64,000 nt of DNA from assembly GCA_023391415.1 (NCBI GenBank), contig JAEWAY010000033.1, positions 248,001 to 312,000 on the forward strand. The letters run 5' to 3'. Shown here one piece after another: positions 52,276-62,142 of the stretch. Under the pieces are notes generated by a model. It made no database searches, had not been told where the DNA came from, and saw only the letters and a program-made list of their open reading frames with translations. The position numbers and the translations under genes are program-made. Numbering within the stretch: position 1 is the stretch's first letter; every line of letters starts with the position of its first letter. This stretch comes from Bacteroidota bacterium (lineage in GTDB: Bacteria > Bacteroidota > Bacteroidia > Cytophagales > Cytophagaceae).

Positions 52276-54192
52276 ATGAGGTACCTTATTTTTCTTTTAC
52301 TTAGTTTTTTATCAGTACACGTTTCCGGAAACGAGGGAGGATATACGCTAACGACCGCCGAGTCTTCCATCATTCTGACCAATGAGCGTCTGCTCGTATA
52401 TGAAGACACTTCCAACGCTTTCATAAAACCTCCCGCGGGCGTGGCCTATAATAAACAACCGGGGGTTTATCTGAGCAACCCGCGTCCCTACGCGACCTAT
52501 TGGGCGAAAGTGGAACTGTCCGACGCGTCGGACAGTCATCGACACTGGTTTTTTGTTTCTCACAATACCAGCATCGACTCTTTGGATCTGTTTGTCGCGG
52601 ATGGCGACTCTATCCTGTTTACGAAACACTATCGCTTAAAGGAAAATACGTTGGCCTCGCGGGATGTCATACATAAAAGCGCTACCTACACATTTCCGCT
52701 ACCCAAAGACAAGCCGGTGAACTTATACATCCGGTTGAAAAATAAAAACACGGGTCAGTATAGTTTTGGACTCTATGAGCACGCCTCCTTTATAAATACT
52801 CAGATTTACGATTATTTTTCCCTGGGCTTATTTTATGGGAGCCTGTTTCTTATCGCGTTATACCATTTCTTGTTTTTCTTCAATCTGCGTGAGCGCTTTT
52901 ATCTGTTTTACGCCTGGTATATAATTATGCAGGCGCTGTACATGAGTTTCCGGGACGCCGCCGCGTATGTGTTTATTTTCCCCAACCACCCGGGCTGGAT
53001 AGAACCGGGCTACAATCTGGTACTTTTTCTGCTCTCACTATCCGTACTATTATACGCGCGGTATTTTCTGGCCCTCAAAAACTACAGGATTTTCAATATA
53101 ACCATAGTCGTCTATTCGATCATCAGGGTCTTATTGCTTTTTCTGATCGCCAATTACACCATTTACACGATGGCCTACGATATGCTCGCCTTATGTATCG
53201 CGGGGGCGTTTTCGGTAGTTTCATTGGCTCAACGCCAGAAAACGGCTTACCTGTTCTGTATAAGCATAGGCATCGCTCTGGCGGGATACGGAATCAATTT
53301 TTTATGGCACGCGGGCGCCATAACCGCCACGGCTTCCTCTTTTTATTCACTCTATTATACCATTATCTTTGAAGCTCTATTACTAGCTTTCGCCAACGCC
53401 TACCGTCTGCGAAAACTACAACAGGAAGCGCAGCAACGTCTCTTCTTAGAACAAGAACTGCAAATGAATTTGTTGAAGATATCTACTCAAAACCAGATTA
53501 TACAAGAGAAAACAGACGACATGGATACCTTTTTGTATCGGGCGTCGCACGATCTGAAAGGACCATTGAGATCGATTGACGGGCTTTGCTCACTGGGCCA
53601 GAAAGAACCCGAACAGGCTCCGGTATACTTCAGGCTCATATCCAATACTTCCAAACGGTTGCAGGGAATCTTGAATACGATCCTTCAATTAACGAAGCAG
53701 AACCGGCAGGCCATTCACATTGAAAGGGTAAAGCTCCGGGAACTTGTGGAACACTGTCTGGAGGAGCACCGGCAAGAACTCCTGGAGGAGCCCGGAATCC
53801 ATTTTACGCTGGATATTCCGGCCGATACCGCTGTGGATACGGAAAAATATTCTTTGTACTCCGTATTGCAAAACATAATTGAAAACGCCATCAAATACAT
53901 CGACACAGCGAAATCCAGGCCTGAGATCCGGATCTCGTATCACAAAGACCAATCCATGCACCGTATTGAATTCTGGGACAACGGGATCGGAGTACCGCGG
54001 GATACATTGGAAAATTTGTTTCAAATGTTTTACAGAGCCAACGATACCAATAAAAGCGGCGTCGGCCTGGGTCTTTTTATCGTAAAGCAAACACTTGACA
54101 GACTCCACGGTAAAATTACATTTGAGTCGGAAGAGCGCGTATATACAAAGGTGACGGTTGAATTGCCACTCGCGTATTTGAACTCGCTATAA
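52276..54192 (+). CDS. 7TM-DISM sensor histidine kinase
   Basis: A 638-residue membrane kinase. After the signal peptide comes a jelly-roll ligand domain of the 7TMR-DISMED2 type (about 25-165, 'RPYATYWAKVELSDASDS'). Seven membrane helices (about 175-375) follow, with 'FYLFYAWYIIMQALYMSF' typical of 7TM-DISM. A coiled coil (375-410) leads to HisKA with H-box 'FLYRASHDLKGPLRSIDG' (phospho-acceptor His425). The HATPase domain has N-box 'LQNIIENAIKYI', G1 'DNGIGVPRD' and G2 'GVGLGLFIVKQT'. The periplasmic domain probably senses a carbohydrate or other small ligand. No response regulator gene is nearby, so its partner is elsewhere. Confidence 0.92.
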   Translation: MRYLIFLLLSFLSVHVSGNEGGYTLTTAESSIILTNERLLVYEDTSNAFIKPPAGVAYNKQPGVYLSNPRPYATYWAKVELSDASDSHRHWFFVSHNTSIDSLDLFVADGDSILFTKHYRLKENTLASRDVIHKSATYTFPLPKDKPVNLYIRLKNKNTGQYSFGLYEHASFINTQIYDYFSLGLFYGSLFLIALYHFLFFFNLRERFYLFYAWYIIMQALYMSFRDAAAYVFIFPNHPGWIEPGYNLVLFLLSLSVLLYARYFLALKNYRIFNITIVVYSIIRVLLLFLIANYTIYTMAYDMLALCIAGAFSVVSLAQRQKTAYLFCISIGIALAGYGINFLWHAGAITATASSFYSLYYTIIFEALLLAFANAYRLRKLQQEAQQRLFLEQELQMNLLKISTQNQIIQEKTDDMDTFLYRASHDLKGPLRSIDGLCSLGQKEPEQAPVYFRLISNTSKRLQGILNTILQLTKQNRQAIHIERVKLRELVEHCLEEHRQELLEEPGIHFTLDIPADTAVDTEKYSLYSVLQNIIENAIKYIDTAKSRPEIRISYHKDQSMHRIEFWDNGIGVPRDTLENLFQMFYRANDTNKSGVGLGLFIVKQTLDRLHGKITFESEERVYTKVTVELPLAYLNSL

Positions 54193-54271
54193 CGCGAAGT
54201 TGCCAATTGAGCCGGTCAACAGTAATAAAACCACTCCGGCTAAACTCTTCCCTTGATTCGCGAAATCAATT

Positions 54272-54913
54272 TTACTCCGATTTAGCTTCCTCGTTCTCGA
54301 TAGTCTTTACCATAGAGTCTTCACCACCTGGTTCTTCAAAAAAACGTTTCTGGAAGATCAGAATCAAGGCCACGCCTACAAAAATGGCGGCGTCGGCGAT
54401 ATTGAAGATAGGCCACAGAGGATAGTATTGGCCTCCTAAAAAGGGAACCCATTCCGGAATCCAGCAATTACAGATGTCGATATAAAACATATCGATCACC
54501 TGGCCGTGAAACCAGGGAGTCGGAGAGCCGGCGGGAGCGTTGCCCAGAAATACGCCATAAAAGGCGCTATCCACAACATTGCCAATGGCTCCTCCCAATA
54601 TCAACGCGATACACCAAAGCAATCCGGAATGTACATTCTTTTTAATCAGCGTAAAGAGATACCAGGCGATACCGACCATCGCGAACATCCGGAATACGCT
54701 AAGGATCAGCTTTCCGTAATCACCGGCGATTTTAAGGCCAAAGGCCATTCCCGGATTTTCCGTATAATGAAGCTTAAACCAGTCGCCAAAAATCGGAATT
54801 TCATATCCGTTAAACCCAAAAGGTTTGTACATATAATGGTAAGCGGCAAGCTTTACAACCTGATCCAGCAGGATTATTCCCAGGCTCAAAAAATAAAATT
54901 TCGCGTATTTCAT
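54272..54913 (-). CDS. lspA: Lipoprotein signal peptidase II
   Basis: LspA cuts the signal peptide from prolipoproteins after lipid attachment. The 213-residue protein has four membrane segments and both catalytic Asp motifs: 'GGAIGNVVDSAFYG' and 'FNIADAAIFVGVAL'. 'LHYTENPGMAFGL' is the conserved Asn-containing loop. The loop between the two Asp motifs is longer than in E. coli, as usual in Bacteroidota. An acidic C-terminal tail (EEPGGEDSMVKTIENEEAKS) is present. It lies between the kinase gene (convergent) and ileS. Confidence 0.96.
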   Translation of the reverse strand: MKYAKFYFLSLGIILLDQVVKLAAYHYMYKPFGFNGYEIPIFGDWFKLHYTENPGMAFGLKIAGDYGKLILSVFRMFAMVGIAWYLFTLIKKNVHSGLLWCIALILGGAIGNVVDSAFYGVFLGNAPAGSPTPWFHGQVIDMFYIDICNCWIPEWVPFLGGQYYPLWPIFNIADAAIFVGVALILIFQKRFFEEPGGEDSMVKTIENEEAKSE

Positions 54914-55022
54914 CTTTACATTAAAAAAAGCAAATGGGGTCAGGCCGCGATAGACAGCGGCCCGCCAATATATAAGCGACTATCGTTTACAGACTCTTGA
55001 AAACGGACAACCGGCGAAAGAG

Positions 55023-58000
55023 TTAACATTCGATCTTTAAAATCAACTGATGATCGTCCATTTCGACTACGCGTCCATCCACCACGACTTCGGCCAGATC
55101 CAGCGAAGTAGCCTGAGTTTCTCTACAAATATATTCCTTATTGGATTCCAGAGCCGAATTGACCAGTTCATCCACTTTCTGAACGGTAATCCTGATTTTG
55201 TCCTGCACCTCGAGTCCCATATCCTTGCGAAGATTTTGCACCCGGTTGACAACATCCCTCGCTATGCCTTCTCTTTTCAATTCCTCCGTAATAGTAATGT
55301 CCAAAGCTACCGTCACGGCTCCTTCCGAAGCGACAGACCAGCCGGGAATGTCTTCAAAACTCAACTCCACGTCTTCCGGCGTAATAGTCACTACATCCGG
55401 AATGGACAGGTCAAAACGGCCATCCGCTTCCAACCGGCGTATATCTTCCTGGGACATGGCGGCGATCGCGTTGGCCAGATCCTTCATCCTGGCTCCATAT
55501 TCCTTACCAAGCTTTTTGAAGTTGGCCTTGATTCTCTTTTGCAAAAGTCCCGCGTCTTTCAAAAACTCGATGGCCTTGACATTGACTTCCGCCAGAATAA
55601 TCTCCTCAACGGAAGCGATCTGTCTCTCCATCTTCTCGCTAAGCACCGGAATCAGCACCTTGCCCAGAGGCTGACGCACCTTCAGATTATGACCTTTGCG
55701 CAGGCTATGCACCAGCGACGATATCCGCTGCGCGAGGCTCATACGCTCTTCCAAGTCAATATCGACGCCACTTTCATCCGCTTTGGGAAAATCGGTAAGA
55801 TGGACGGAAACCGCGTTTTCCTTTTCCGTCACCGCGTTCAGGTCGAGAAACAAGCGCTCCATATAAAAAGGAGCTATCGGCGCCGACAGTTTCGCGACAG
55901 TTTCCAGGCAAGTATAAAGCGTCTGATAAGCCGCCTTTTTATCCTCATTGTATTCCCCTTTCCAGAAGCGCTTTCTGTTGAGCCGCACATACCAGTTACT
56001 GAGATCGTCAATCACGAAGTCCTGAATTTCGCGGGCGGCTCTGGTAGGTTCATATTCCGCGTAGGCTTCATCCACTTTCTTTATAAGGCTGTTGAGCCGG
56101 GACAAGATCCAGCGGTCGCTTTCGGTACGTAGCTCCAACAATACATTGGGAGAGTCGTATCTGAAGCTGTCCAGATTGGCGTATAACGCGAAAAAAGCGT
56201 ACGTGTTCTGAAGTGTTCCAAAAAAACGGCGCTGCACCTCGACTACCCCGTCCATGTTGAACTTAAGATTGTCCCAGGGCGGCGCGTTTACGATCATATA
56301 CCAGCGCGTGGCGTCGGGGCCATACGCGTCGATGGTTTCAAACGGATTGACTACGTTGCCGAGACGCTTGGACATCTTGTTTCCGTTTTTGTCCAGAACA
56401 AGTCCATTGGCGATCACATTCTTATAAGCGACCTTGTCAAACAGCATAACGGCCAGCGCGTGCAGGGTAAAAAACCAGCCTCTGGTCTGATCGACTCCCT
56501 CCGCTATGAAATCCGCGGGAAAGTTATCTCTAAAAACTTCTTCATTCTCAAACGGCCAGTGCCACTGCGCGTATGGCATCGCTCCGGAGTCAAACCAGAC
56601 GTCGATCAGATCGGCTTCACGATTCATAGGCTTGCCGGTATCGCTGACCAGTATCACCTCATCCACATACGGGCGATGAAGATCTTTGGGAGAAGACTGT
56701 AAAAGGCCCAAAGCCTTATTGGCCTTTTCTATCTCCTCGTTCAGCTCGGCCATCGATCCGATACATTTCTCCTCTTTCCCATCCTCTGTCCTCCAGACCG
56801 GCAATGGAGTGCCCCAGTACCGCGAGCGGGACAGGTTCCAGTCTACCAGGTTTTCGAGCCAGTTGCCAAAGCGGCCGCTTCCGGTGGAAGCCGGTTTCCA
56901 GTTGATGGTCTTGTTCAGTTCCACCATTCTTTCCTTCAAGGCTGTAGTCCGGATAAACCAGGACTCCAGCGGATAGTAAAGAACCGGCTTGTCCGTTCTC
57001 CAGCAATGAGGATAGCTGTGTTCGTATTTTTCTACCTTAAAGGCCTTGTTTTCCGTTTTCAGCTTAATCGCGATGCGCTCATCGACCGTCAGGTACTTGT
57101 CTCTGCCCTGTTTCAACCGTTCGGTTTCCTTTTGCTCGACCGTCAGGTATTCTTCTTTCACATATTCCAACGCGAAGTCGGATACCTCTTTCACAAATCG
57201 CCCCTGCTTGTCCACCAGCGGAGCGGGATCGCCTTCCTCATCCACGACCAGAATCGACGGAATATTATTTTGCTTGGCGACCCTATAGTCGTCCGCTCCG
57301 AACGTAGGCGCTATATGCACGATACCGGTACCATCTTCCGTACTTACAAAGTCTCCGACAATCACCCGGAACGCGGGCGCTTCGGGCTGTACATAAGGCA
57401 GGAGCTGCTCATAGTCCAGACCAGCGAGATCTTTTCCTTTATATGTCTCCAATACTTTGTATGGAATCAACTTGTCGCCCGGCTTATAGTCTTCAAGGGC
57501 CAGAGCGCTGGCTTTCTCGGCAAAGTATTTACCCATCAGGTCTCTGGCGAGCACCACTTTTACCGCTTCGCTGGTATATGGATTAAAAGTTTGCACCAGG
57601 ACATAGTCGATATTGGCTCCCACCGCCAGAGCGCTGTTGGACGGCAATGTCCACGGAGTGGTCGTCCAGGCCAGAAAATGGATAGCGGAGTCATAATGCT
57701 CTTTGAAAAGGGCTGTTGCCCGCTCTTTCGCCTGCTCTGACAATCTGAACTGAGCGACGATGGTCGTATCTTTTACCTGCTTGTAGCAGCCAGGCTGGTT
57801 AAGTTCATGCGAACTCAATCCGGTACCCGCCGCGGGTGAATAAGGCTGTATGGTATGGCCTTTGTAAAGGAGGTCTTTATCGTACAGTTTCTTGAGCAGG
57901 TTCCAGAGCGACTCGATATAGTCTTTTTCAAAAGTAATATACGGATCTTTCAGATCCACCCAGTAACCCATCTTTTCGGTCAGGTCGTCCCACTGGCCTT

Positions 58001-58385
58001 TGTATTTCATGACCGCTTCGCGGCATTTTTGATTATATTCCTCGATGGATATTTTTTTCCCGATATCCTCCTTGGTTATCCCAAGCTCCTTTTCTACCTG
58101 TAGCTCTACCGGCAGACCATGCGTATCCCAACCTCCCTTACGTTTTACCTGAAATCCTTTCTGGGTTTTATAGCGACAAAAAATATCCTTTACCGTACGG
58201 GCCATGACATGGTGAATACCCGGAGTGCCGTTCGCCGAAGGCGGTCCTTCATAAAAAGTAAAGGAAGGAGCGCCTTCCCTTATCTGTATTGACTTTTCAA
58301 AAATCTGGTTCTCTTTCCAATAAGACAGTACGTCTTTTCCTGTCTGAGCCAAATTGGCGTTTTTATACTCGTTGTACTTCTTCAC
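55023..58385 (-). CDS. ileS: Isoleucyl-tRNA synthetase
   Basis: IleS charges tRNA-Ile and edits valine. The 1120-residue protein is of the long type common in Bacteroidota. The class I motifs are 'GPPSANGTPGIHHVMAR' (HIGH) near residue 50 and 'GNKMSKRLGNV' (KMSKS). The editing domain has 'FLAWTTTPWTLPSNSALA' and 'GTGIVHIAPTFGADDY'. The C-terminal region lacks the Cys-rich zinc finger of the E. coli enzyme. The first 23 nt overlap the end of the upstream RND transporter gene, in a different frame. MKKYNEYKNANLAQTG is the expected family start, so the overlap is probably real. Confidence 0.97.
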   Translation of the reverse strand: MKKYNEYKNANLAQTGKDVLSYWKENQIFEKSIQIREGAPSFTFYEGPPSANGTPGIHHVMARTVKDIFCRYKTQKGFQVKRKGGWDTHGLPVELQVEKELGITKEDIGKKISIEEYNQKCREAVMKYKGQWDDLTEKMGYWVDLKDPYITFEKDYIESLWNLLKKLYDKDLLYKGHTIQPYSPAAGTGLSSHELNQPGCYKQVKDTTIVAQFRLSEQAKERATALFKEHYDSAIHFLAWTTTPWTLPSNSALAVGANIDYVLVQTFNPYTSEAVKVVLARDLMGKYFAEKASALALEDYKPGDKLIPYKVLETYKGKDLAGLDYEQLLPYVQPEAPAFRVIVGDFVSTEDGTGIVHIAPTFGADDYRVAKQNNIPSILVVDEEGDPAPLVDKQGRFVKEVSDFALEYVKEEYLTVEQKETERLKQGRDKYLTVDERIAIKLKTENKAFKVEKYEHSYPHCWRTDKPVLYYPLESWFIRTTALKERMVELNKTINWKPASTGSGRFGNWLENLVDWNLSRSRYWGTPLPVWRTEDGKEEKCIGSMAELNEEIEKANKALGLLQSSPKDLHRPYVDEVILVSDTGKPMNREADLIDVWFDSGAMPYAQWHWPFENEEVFRDNFPADFIAEGVDQTRGWFFTLHALAVMLFDKVAYKNVIANGLVLDKNGNKMSKRLGNVVNPFETIDAYGPDATRWYMIVNAPPWDNLKFNMDGVVEVQRRFFGTLQNTYAFFALYANLDSFRYDSPNVLLELRTESDRWILSRLNSLIKKVDEAYAEYEPTRAAREIQDFVIDDLSNWYVRLNRKRFWKGEYNEDKKAAYQTLYTCLETVAKLSAPIAPFYMERLFLDLNAVTEKENAVSVHLTDFPKADESGVDIDLEERMSLAQRISSLVHSLRKGHNLKVRQPLGKVLIPVLSEKMERQIASVEEIILAEVNVKAIEFLKDAGLLQKRIKANFKKLGKEYGARMKDLANAIAAMSQEDIRRLEADGRFDLSIPDVVTITPEDVELSFEDIPGWSVASEGAVTVALDITITEELKREGIARDVVNRVQNLRKDMGLEVQDKIRITVQKVDELVNSALESNKEYICRETQATSLDLAEVVVDGRVVEMDDHQLILKIEC

Positions 58386-60810
58386 CTTGTAACCTGGTAT
58401 TCGTTTGTAGTTCGGATTTTGTCTCCAACTGAAGTTTGGATATATCTATTTCTTCATCTTCATCTTCGGTATAAAATCTGCGCTGATCTGGTATAAGCGT
58501 AAACAGATTGTTCCGATATCCTTTGTTTGCCGTGATCAACATGGAAGGCAACAAAGTCAGATTCGTAAACATGGCGAAGAAAAGCGTGATGGAAGTAAGT
58601 ATTCCCAACGCGACGGTTCCTCCAAAACTCGAGAACGCGAATATCACAAATCCGAAGAATAAAACAATAGACGTATAAATCATGCTTACACCCGTCTCTT
58701 TAAGCGCTTTAGTTACCGACAATAGAACATTGCCGTCGCATAATTTCATCTCCTGCCTGTATTTGCTCAAAAAATGAATCGAGTCGTCCACCGCGATACC
58801 AAAGGCGACACTAAAAATTAACGCCGTACTTGGTTTTAAAGGAATGGAAAAAAGGCCCATAATACCCGTCGTCAAAATCAATGGGATGACATTCGGTATT
58901 AAAGAGATCAATACCATCTTCAGATTCTTGAACAGCAAGGCCATCACGATACTAATGCTAAGAATCGCGAAAAAAAGACTTTCTCTCAATCCATCGATCA
59001 GAAATTGGTTTCCTTTAAGAAAAAGGAGGGTAGTACCCGTAATCCGGACCTCAAAATCCGTACCCGCGAAAATTTCCTTGGCCGCGGGCATGATCTCTTT
59101 TTTTATCAGAGCGTCCATAAAGTCAGATCCCCGGTCGGCGACCTTCGCTGAAAAACGCGCCTGACTGCCAAGGGAGTCCACCAATGAGTTCACAATTCCC
59201 TTACTATCGTCGCTTTTCCCCAGATAGCGAACTATAAACAATTGTTCGCGACTGGAAGGCAGACGATATTGGGCGGGATTGCCATTATAAAACGCCTGGG
59301 TCGCTCCTTTTACCACATTCAGAATCGACAAGGGCGCGCTTACGTGGTCAAGCGACTTCAGATAGGTTTCAAACTCTTCCAGCTTCTCCAGATTCTCCAG
59401 CTTCATCACTGACTTGGGTTTCTTGAGATCGACGACGACCTCAAGCGGCATGACGCCTCCAAAGTTATCTTCAAGAAACGCCAGATCCGCCTTTACATCG
59501 CTTTTCGAAGGCAGGTCGTCGACCATATACGATATGCTCTTGACTTGAAAAGCTCCGTAGACTCCCACACAGATCACCACGATCATTACTGAGTAGACCA
59601 GACGTCTTCTGCGAAGCGCTCCTGTCTCCAGAATATGCAGAATTTTCTTCAGCGCGCTTAAGTCCAAATGCTTTAATTGTTTCGAATCCGGGGCGGGTAA
59701 ATAAATCAGCAAAGAAGGTATAATCATGTTGCTGATCATAAACGTCGACATGGATACGACTCCAGCGGTAAGTCCAAACTCTTTAATGATGGAAATATCG
59801 GTAAAATACAAGACGAAAAATCCAAGCGCCGTCGTAAAGTTGGTCATAAGGGTCAAAGCGCCGATTTTCTGGATACACCGGCTGACCGCTTTAACCTTGT
59901 TTCCGTGCTTGCGGAATTCCTGATGGAACTTATTAAACATGTATACGCAATTGGGAATGCCAATTACGATAATCAGCGCCGGAAGTATACCAGTCAACAG
60001 GGTTATCTTGAAGCCAAGCAGGACCAGAATACCCAATGTCCATACGACTGTCGTGATAATGATTAGGAATGTCAATAAAACGGTATGCCAGGAACGGAAA
60101 AAAGAAAAAAGTACGGCGGAGGTAACGATCGCGGCGAGAATCAGAAACAACTTGAATTCGCCCTGTACTTCCTTGACCATGATGGCGCGGACATAGGGCA
60201 ATCCCGCGTAATGCATGGAAATCGACGTTTCCGCGCCAAAGGCGTCCGCTAGAGCGAGTACGTCGTCCACAACCGCCGCTCTTCTCGCCGAGTTGAGCAC
60301 GTCCTTATCGATCGCTATGGCGACAAGCGTGGCGCCCGTTTCCGGATTCATGATCTGATTCTCAAAGATCTTGACTTCAGAAGCCAATTTCAACAAACTA
60401 TCAAGCTCGGCTTGCGTTTCTGGCAATCGGTTAAAAACAGAAGCCAATTCAAACCGACTGATTTCATTGTTTTTATGAATCGTTCGAAGTGTCGGAATCG
60501 ATATGACATCCTTGATCCCTTCCACTTTGTTCAACTGGTCGCATAGCATGTAAAATTTCTGGAAATTTTCCAGTCGATAGAGCTTTTCATCCTTCATCCC
60601 CAGTACCAGCATATTGCCGTCTTCCCCATACTGACTTCGGAATTTTTCATAGTACTCCAGGTCGGGATCGTTTTTGGGGACAACCTTGACAAAGTCGTAG
60701 GTCATTTCAACCCGCGTGGCCTGATACGCCATAAATAACGTCGCTGACGCTAGGACGATCAGCAGTATCAGACGATTCTTAATAATGAAACTGGAAATTG
60801 GCGTCCACAT
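58363..60810 (-). CDS. RND superfamily transporter (MMPL-like)
   Basis: An 815-residue inner-membrane protein with twelve predicted membrane segments in the RND order: one at residues 10-28, a periplasmic loop of about 190 residues, a block of five ('LILAAIVTSAVLFSFF', 'LTGILPALIIVIGIPNCVYM'), a second periplasmic loop, and a last block with 'STALIFSVAFGIAVDDSIHF', the conserved Asp pair of the proton path. It resembles the hydrophobe/MMPL branch, which moves lipids or hydrophobic compounds, rather than the AcrB type (no MFP or OMF partner nearby). It is followed by ileS with a 23-nt overlap. Confidence 0.88.
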   Translation of the reverse strand: MWTPISSFIIKNRLILLIVLASATLFMAYQATRVEMTYDFVKVVPKNDPDLEYYEKFRSQYGEDGNMLVLGMKDEKLYRLENFQKFYMLCDQLNKVEGIKDVISIPTLRTIHKNNEISRFELASVFNRLPETQAELDSLLKLASEVKIFENQIMNPETGATLVAIAIDKDVLNSARRAAVVDDVLALADAFGAETSISMHYAGLPYVRAIMVKEVQGEFKLFLILAAIVTSAVLFSFFRSWHTVLLTFLIIITTVVWTLGILVLLGFKITLLTGILPALIIVIGIPNCVYMFNKFHQEFRKHGNKVKAVSRCIQKIGALTLMTNFTTALGFFVLYFTDISIIKEFGLTAGVVSMSTFMISNMIIPSLLIYLPAPDSKQLKHLDLSALKKILHILETGALRRRRLVYSVMIVVICVGVYGAFQVKSISYMVDDLPSKSDVKADLAFLEDNFGGVMPLEVVVDLKKPKSVMKLENLEKLEEFETYLKSLDHVSAPLSILNVVKGATQAFYNGNPAQYRLPSSREQLFIVRYLGKSDDSKGIVNSLVDSLGSQARFSAKVADRGSDFMDALIKKEIMPAAKEIFAGTDFEVRITGTTLLFLKGNQFLIDGLRESLFFAILSISIVMALLFKNLKMVLISLIPNVIPLILTTGIMGLFSIPLKPSTALIFSVAFGIAVDDSIHFLSKYRQEMKLCDGNVLLSVTKALKETGVSMIYTSIVLFFGFVIFAFSSFGGTVALGILTSITLFFAMFTNLTLLPSMLITANKGYRNNLFTLIPDQRRFYTEDEDEEIDISKLQLETKSELQTNTRLQGEEVQRV

Positions 60811-60969
60811 AGATTAAGCAAAATGTGTTCAAATGTACTAATTTTAGATTATACTCCCGCGTTCATGAGATAGTAGGGGCAAAATCAGCGCGACGGTGTA
60901 CCGGACATCCATTATAAAGACATGAGGTCGAACGCGTATATGTCCAACCTCATTCAGGAATTTTTAGTT

Positions 60970-62052
60970 TCAGGCGACTTCTTCTTTTTTACCTTCTTTT
61001 AACTTCTCCGCGTTTTCCGCGATTCTAAGTTGCTCGATAAAATCGTCGATGTTCCCATCCATCACGTTTGGCAGGTTATACACAGTGTAGCCGATCCGGT
61101 GATCGGTCACCCTGCCCTGAGGATAATTGTAGGTACGAATTTTTTCCGAACGGTCGCCGGACTTTACGAGCGATTTCCGGGTAGCTCCCATCTTCTCGTT
61201 ATGCTTTTGCACTTCAAGATCATACAACCTGGAACGCATTACCTTTAGCGCTTTCTCAAAGTTCTTGATCTGCGACTTCTCATCCTGGCAACTAACTACG
61301 AGACCCGTCGGAAGGTGCGTAAGACGAATAGCGGAATACGTCGTATTGACGGACTGGCCGCCCGGGCCCGAGGAGCAAAAGGTATCCTTGCGGATATCGT
61401 TCATGTTTAGCTCAATATCCACGTCTTCCATTTCGGGCAGCACAATGATACTGGCTGCCGAAGTATGGATACGGCCCTGGGTCTCCGTTTCAGGCACTCG
61501 TTGTACCCGATGCACACCCGATTCGAATTTCAGTTTTCCAAACACGTCTTCACCGGAAATCCCGATAATGATTTCCTTATATCCACCGGATGTCCCCTCC
61601 GTAAAGTCCATCACCTGAAACTGCCAGTGCTGCATCTCGGCGAAACGCTGATACATTCTGTACAAATCGCCCGCGAAAATTGAAGCCTCGTCGCCACCGG
61701 TTCCGGCACGGATCTCCATAATGACGTCTTTGCTGTCGTTCGGGTCTTTGGGAATCAGCAATTCCTTGATCACTTCTTCCATTTCCTCCCTCTTCGGTTG
61801 CAGCTCCTCCAGTTCAAGCTTGGCCATCTCCCTGAATTCCTGATCCTTTTCCGTCGCGAGTACGCTTTTGGCGGACTCTATATTGGACAAAAGGGTTTTG
61901 TACTCCTTGTATTGATGGACAATCTTCTCCAGCTCCTTATATTCTCGGCCTAGCTGAGAATACTTTTTCATATCCTTCATCGCGTCGGGCTGTACAATCA
62001 GTTCGGCTACCTCGTCAAAGCGTTTCTTTATCGCTTCCAGTTTATCTATCAT
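60970..62052 (-). CDS. prfA: Peptide chain release factor 1
   Basis: RF1 ends translation at UAA and UAG. The 360-residue protein has the N-terminal helical domain, 'EIRAGTGGDEASIFAGDLYR' and the peptidyl-hydrolysis GGQ loop in 'CSSGPGGQSVNTTYSAIRLT' near residue 230. 'QDEKSQIKNFEKALKVMRSR' and the C-terminal 'SEKIRTYNYPQGRVTDHRIG' are also typical. It lies alone on the minus strand. A TATCTTTG element (62082-62075) is 23 nt upstream, but its -33 partner is unclear. hemK/prmC, often adjacent, is absent. Confidence 0.97.
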   Translation of the reverse strand: MIDKLEAIKKRFDEVAELIVQPDAMKDMKKYSQLGREYKELEKIVHQYKEYKTLLSNIESAKSVLATEKDQEFREMAKLELEELQPKREEMEEVIKELLIPKDPNDSKDVIMEIRAGTGGDEASIFAGDLYRMYQRFAEMQHWQFQVMDFTEGTSGGYKEIIIGISGEDVFGKLKFESGVHRVQRVPETETQGRIHTSAASIIVLPEMEDVDIELNMNDIRKDTFCSSGPGGQSVNTTYSAIRLTHLPTGLVVSCQDEKSQIKNFEKALKVMRSRLYDLEVQKHNEKMGATRKSLVKSGDRSEKIRTYNYPQGRVTDHRIGYTVYNLPNVMDGNIDDFIEQLRIAENAEKLKEGKKEEVA

Positions 62053-62142
62053 ATTTTTCTCTCAAATGGAATTGCAAAGATACGAATTCCGTTATAGATT
62101 TATTGATTTAACACAAATTACCGTTTACATCGCTCCATTCTT

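Noticed and set aside
55050..56132. A 360-codon plus-strand open frame inside ileS
   Set aside because: It lies fully antisense to the well-supported synthetase gene and its composition (His, Phe, Gln-rich) is that of a shadow frame.
60890..60965. Weak inverted repeat TGAGGT/ACCTCA after prfA as a terminator
   Set aside because: Short stem, 17-nt loop and no T-run; not enough to call.
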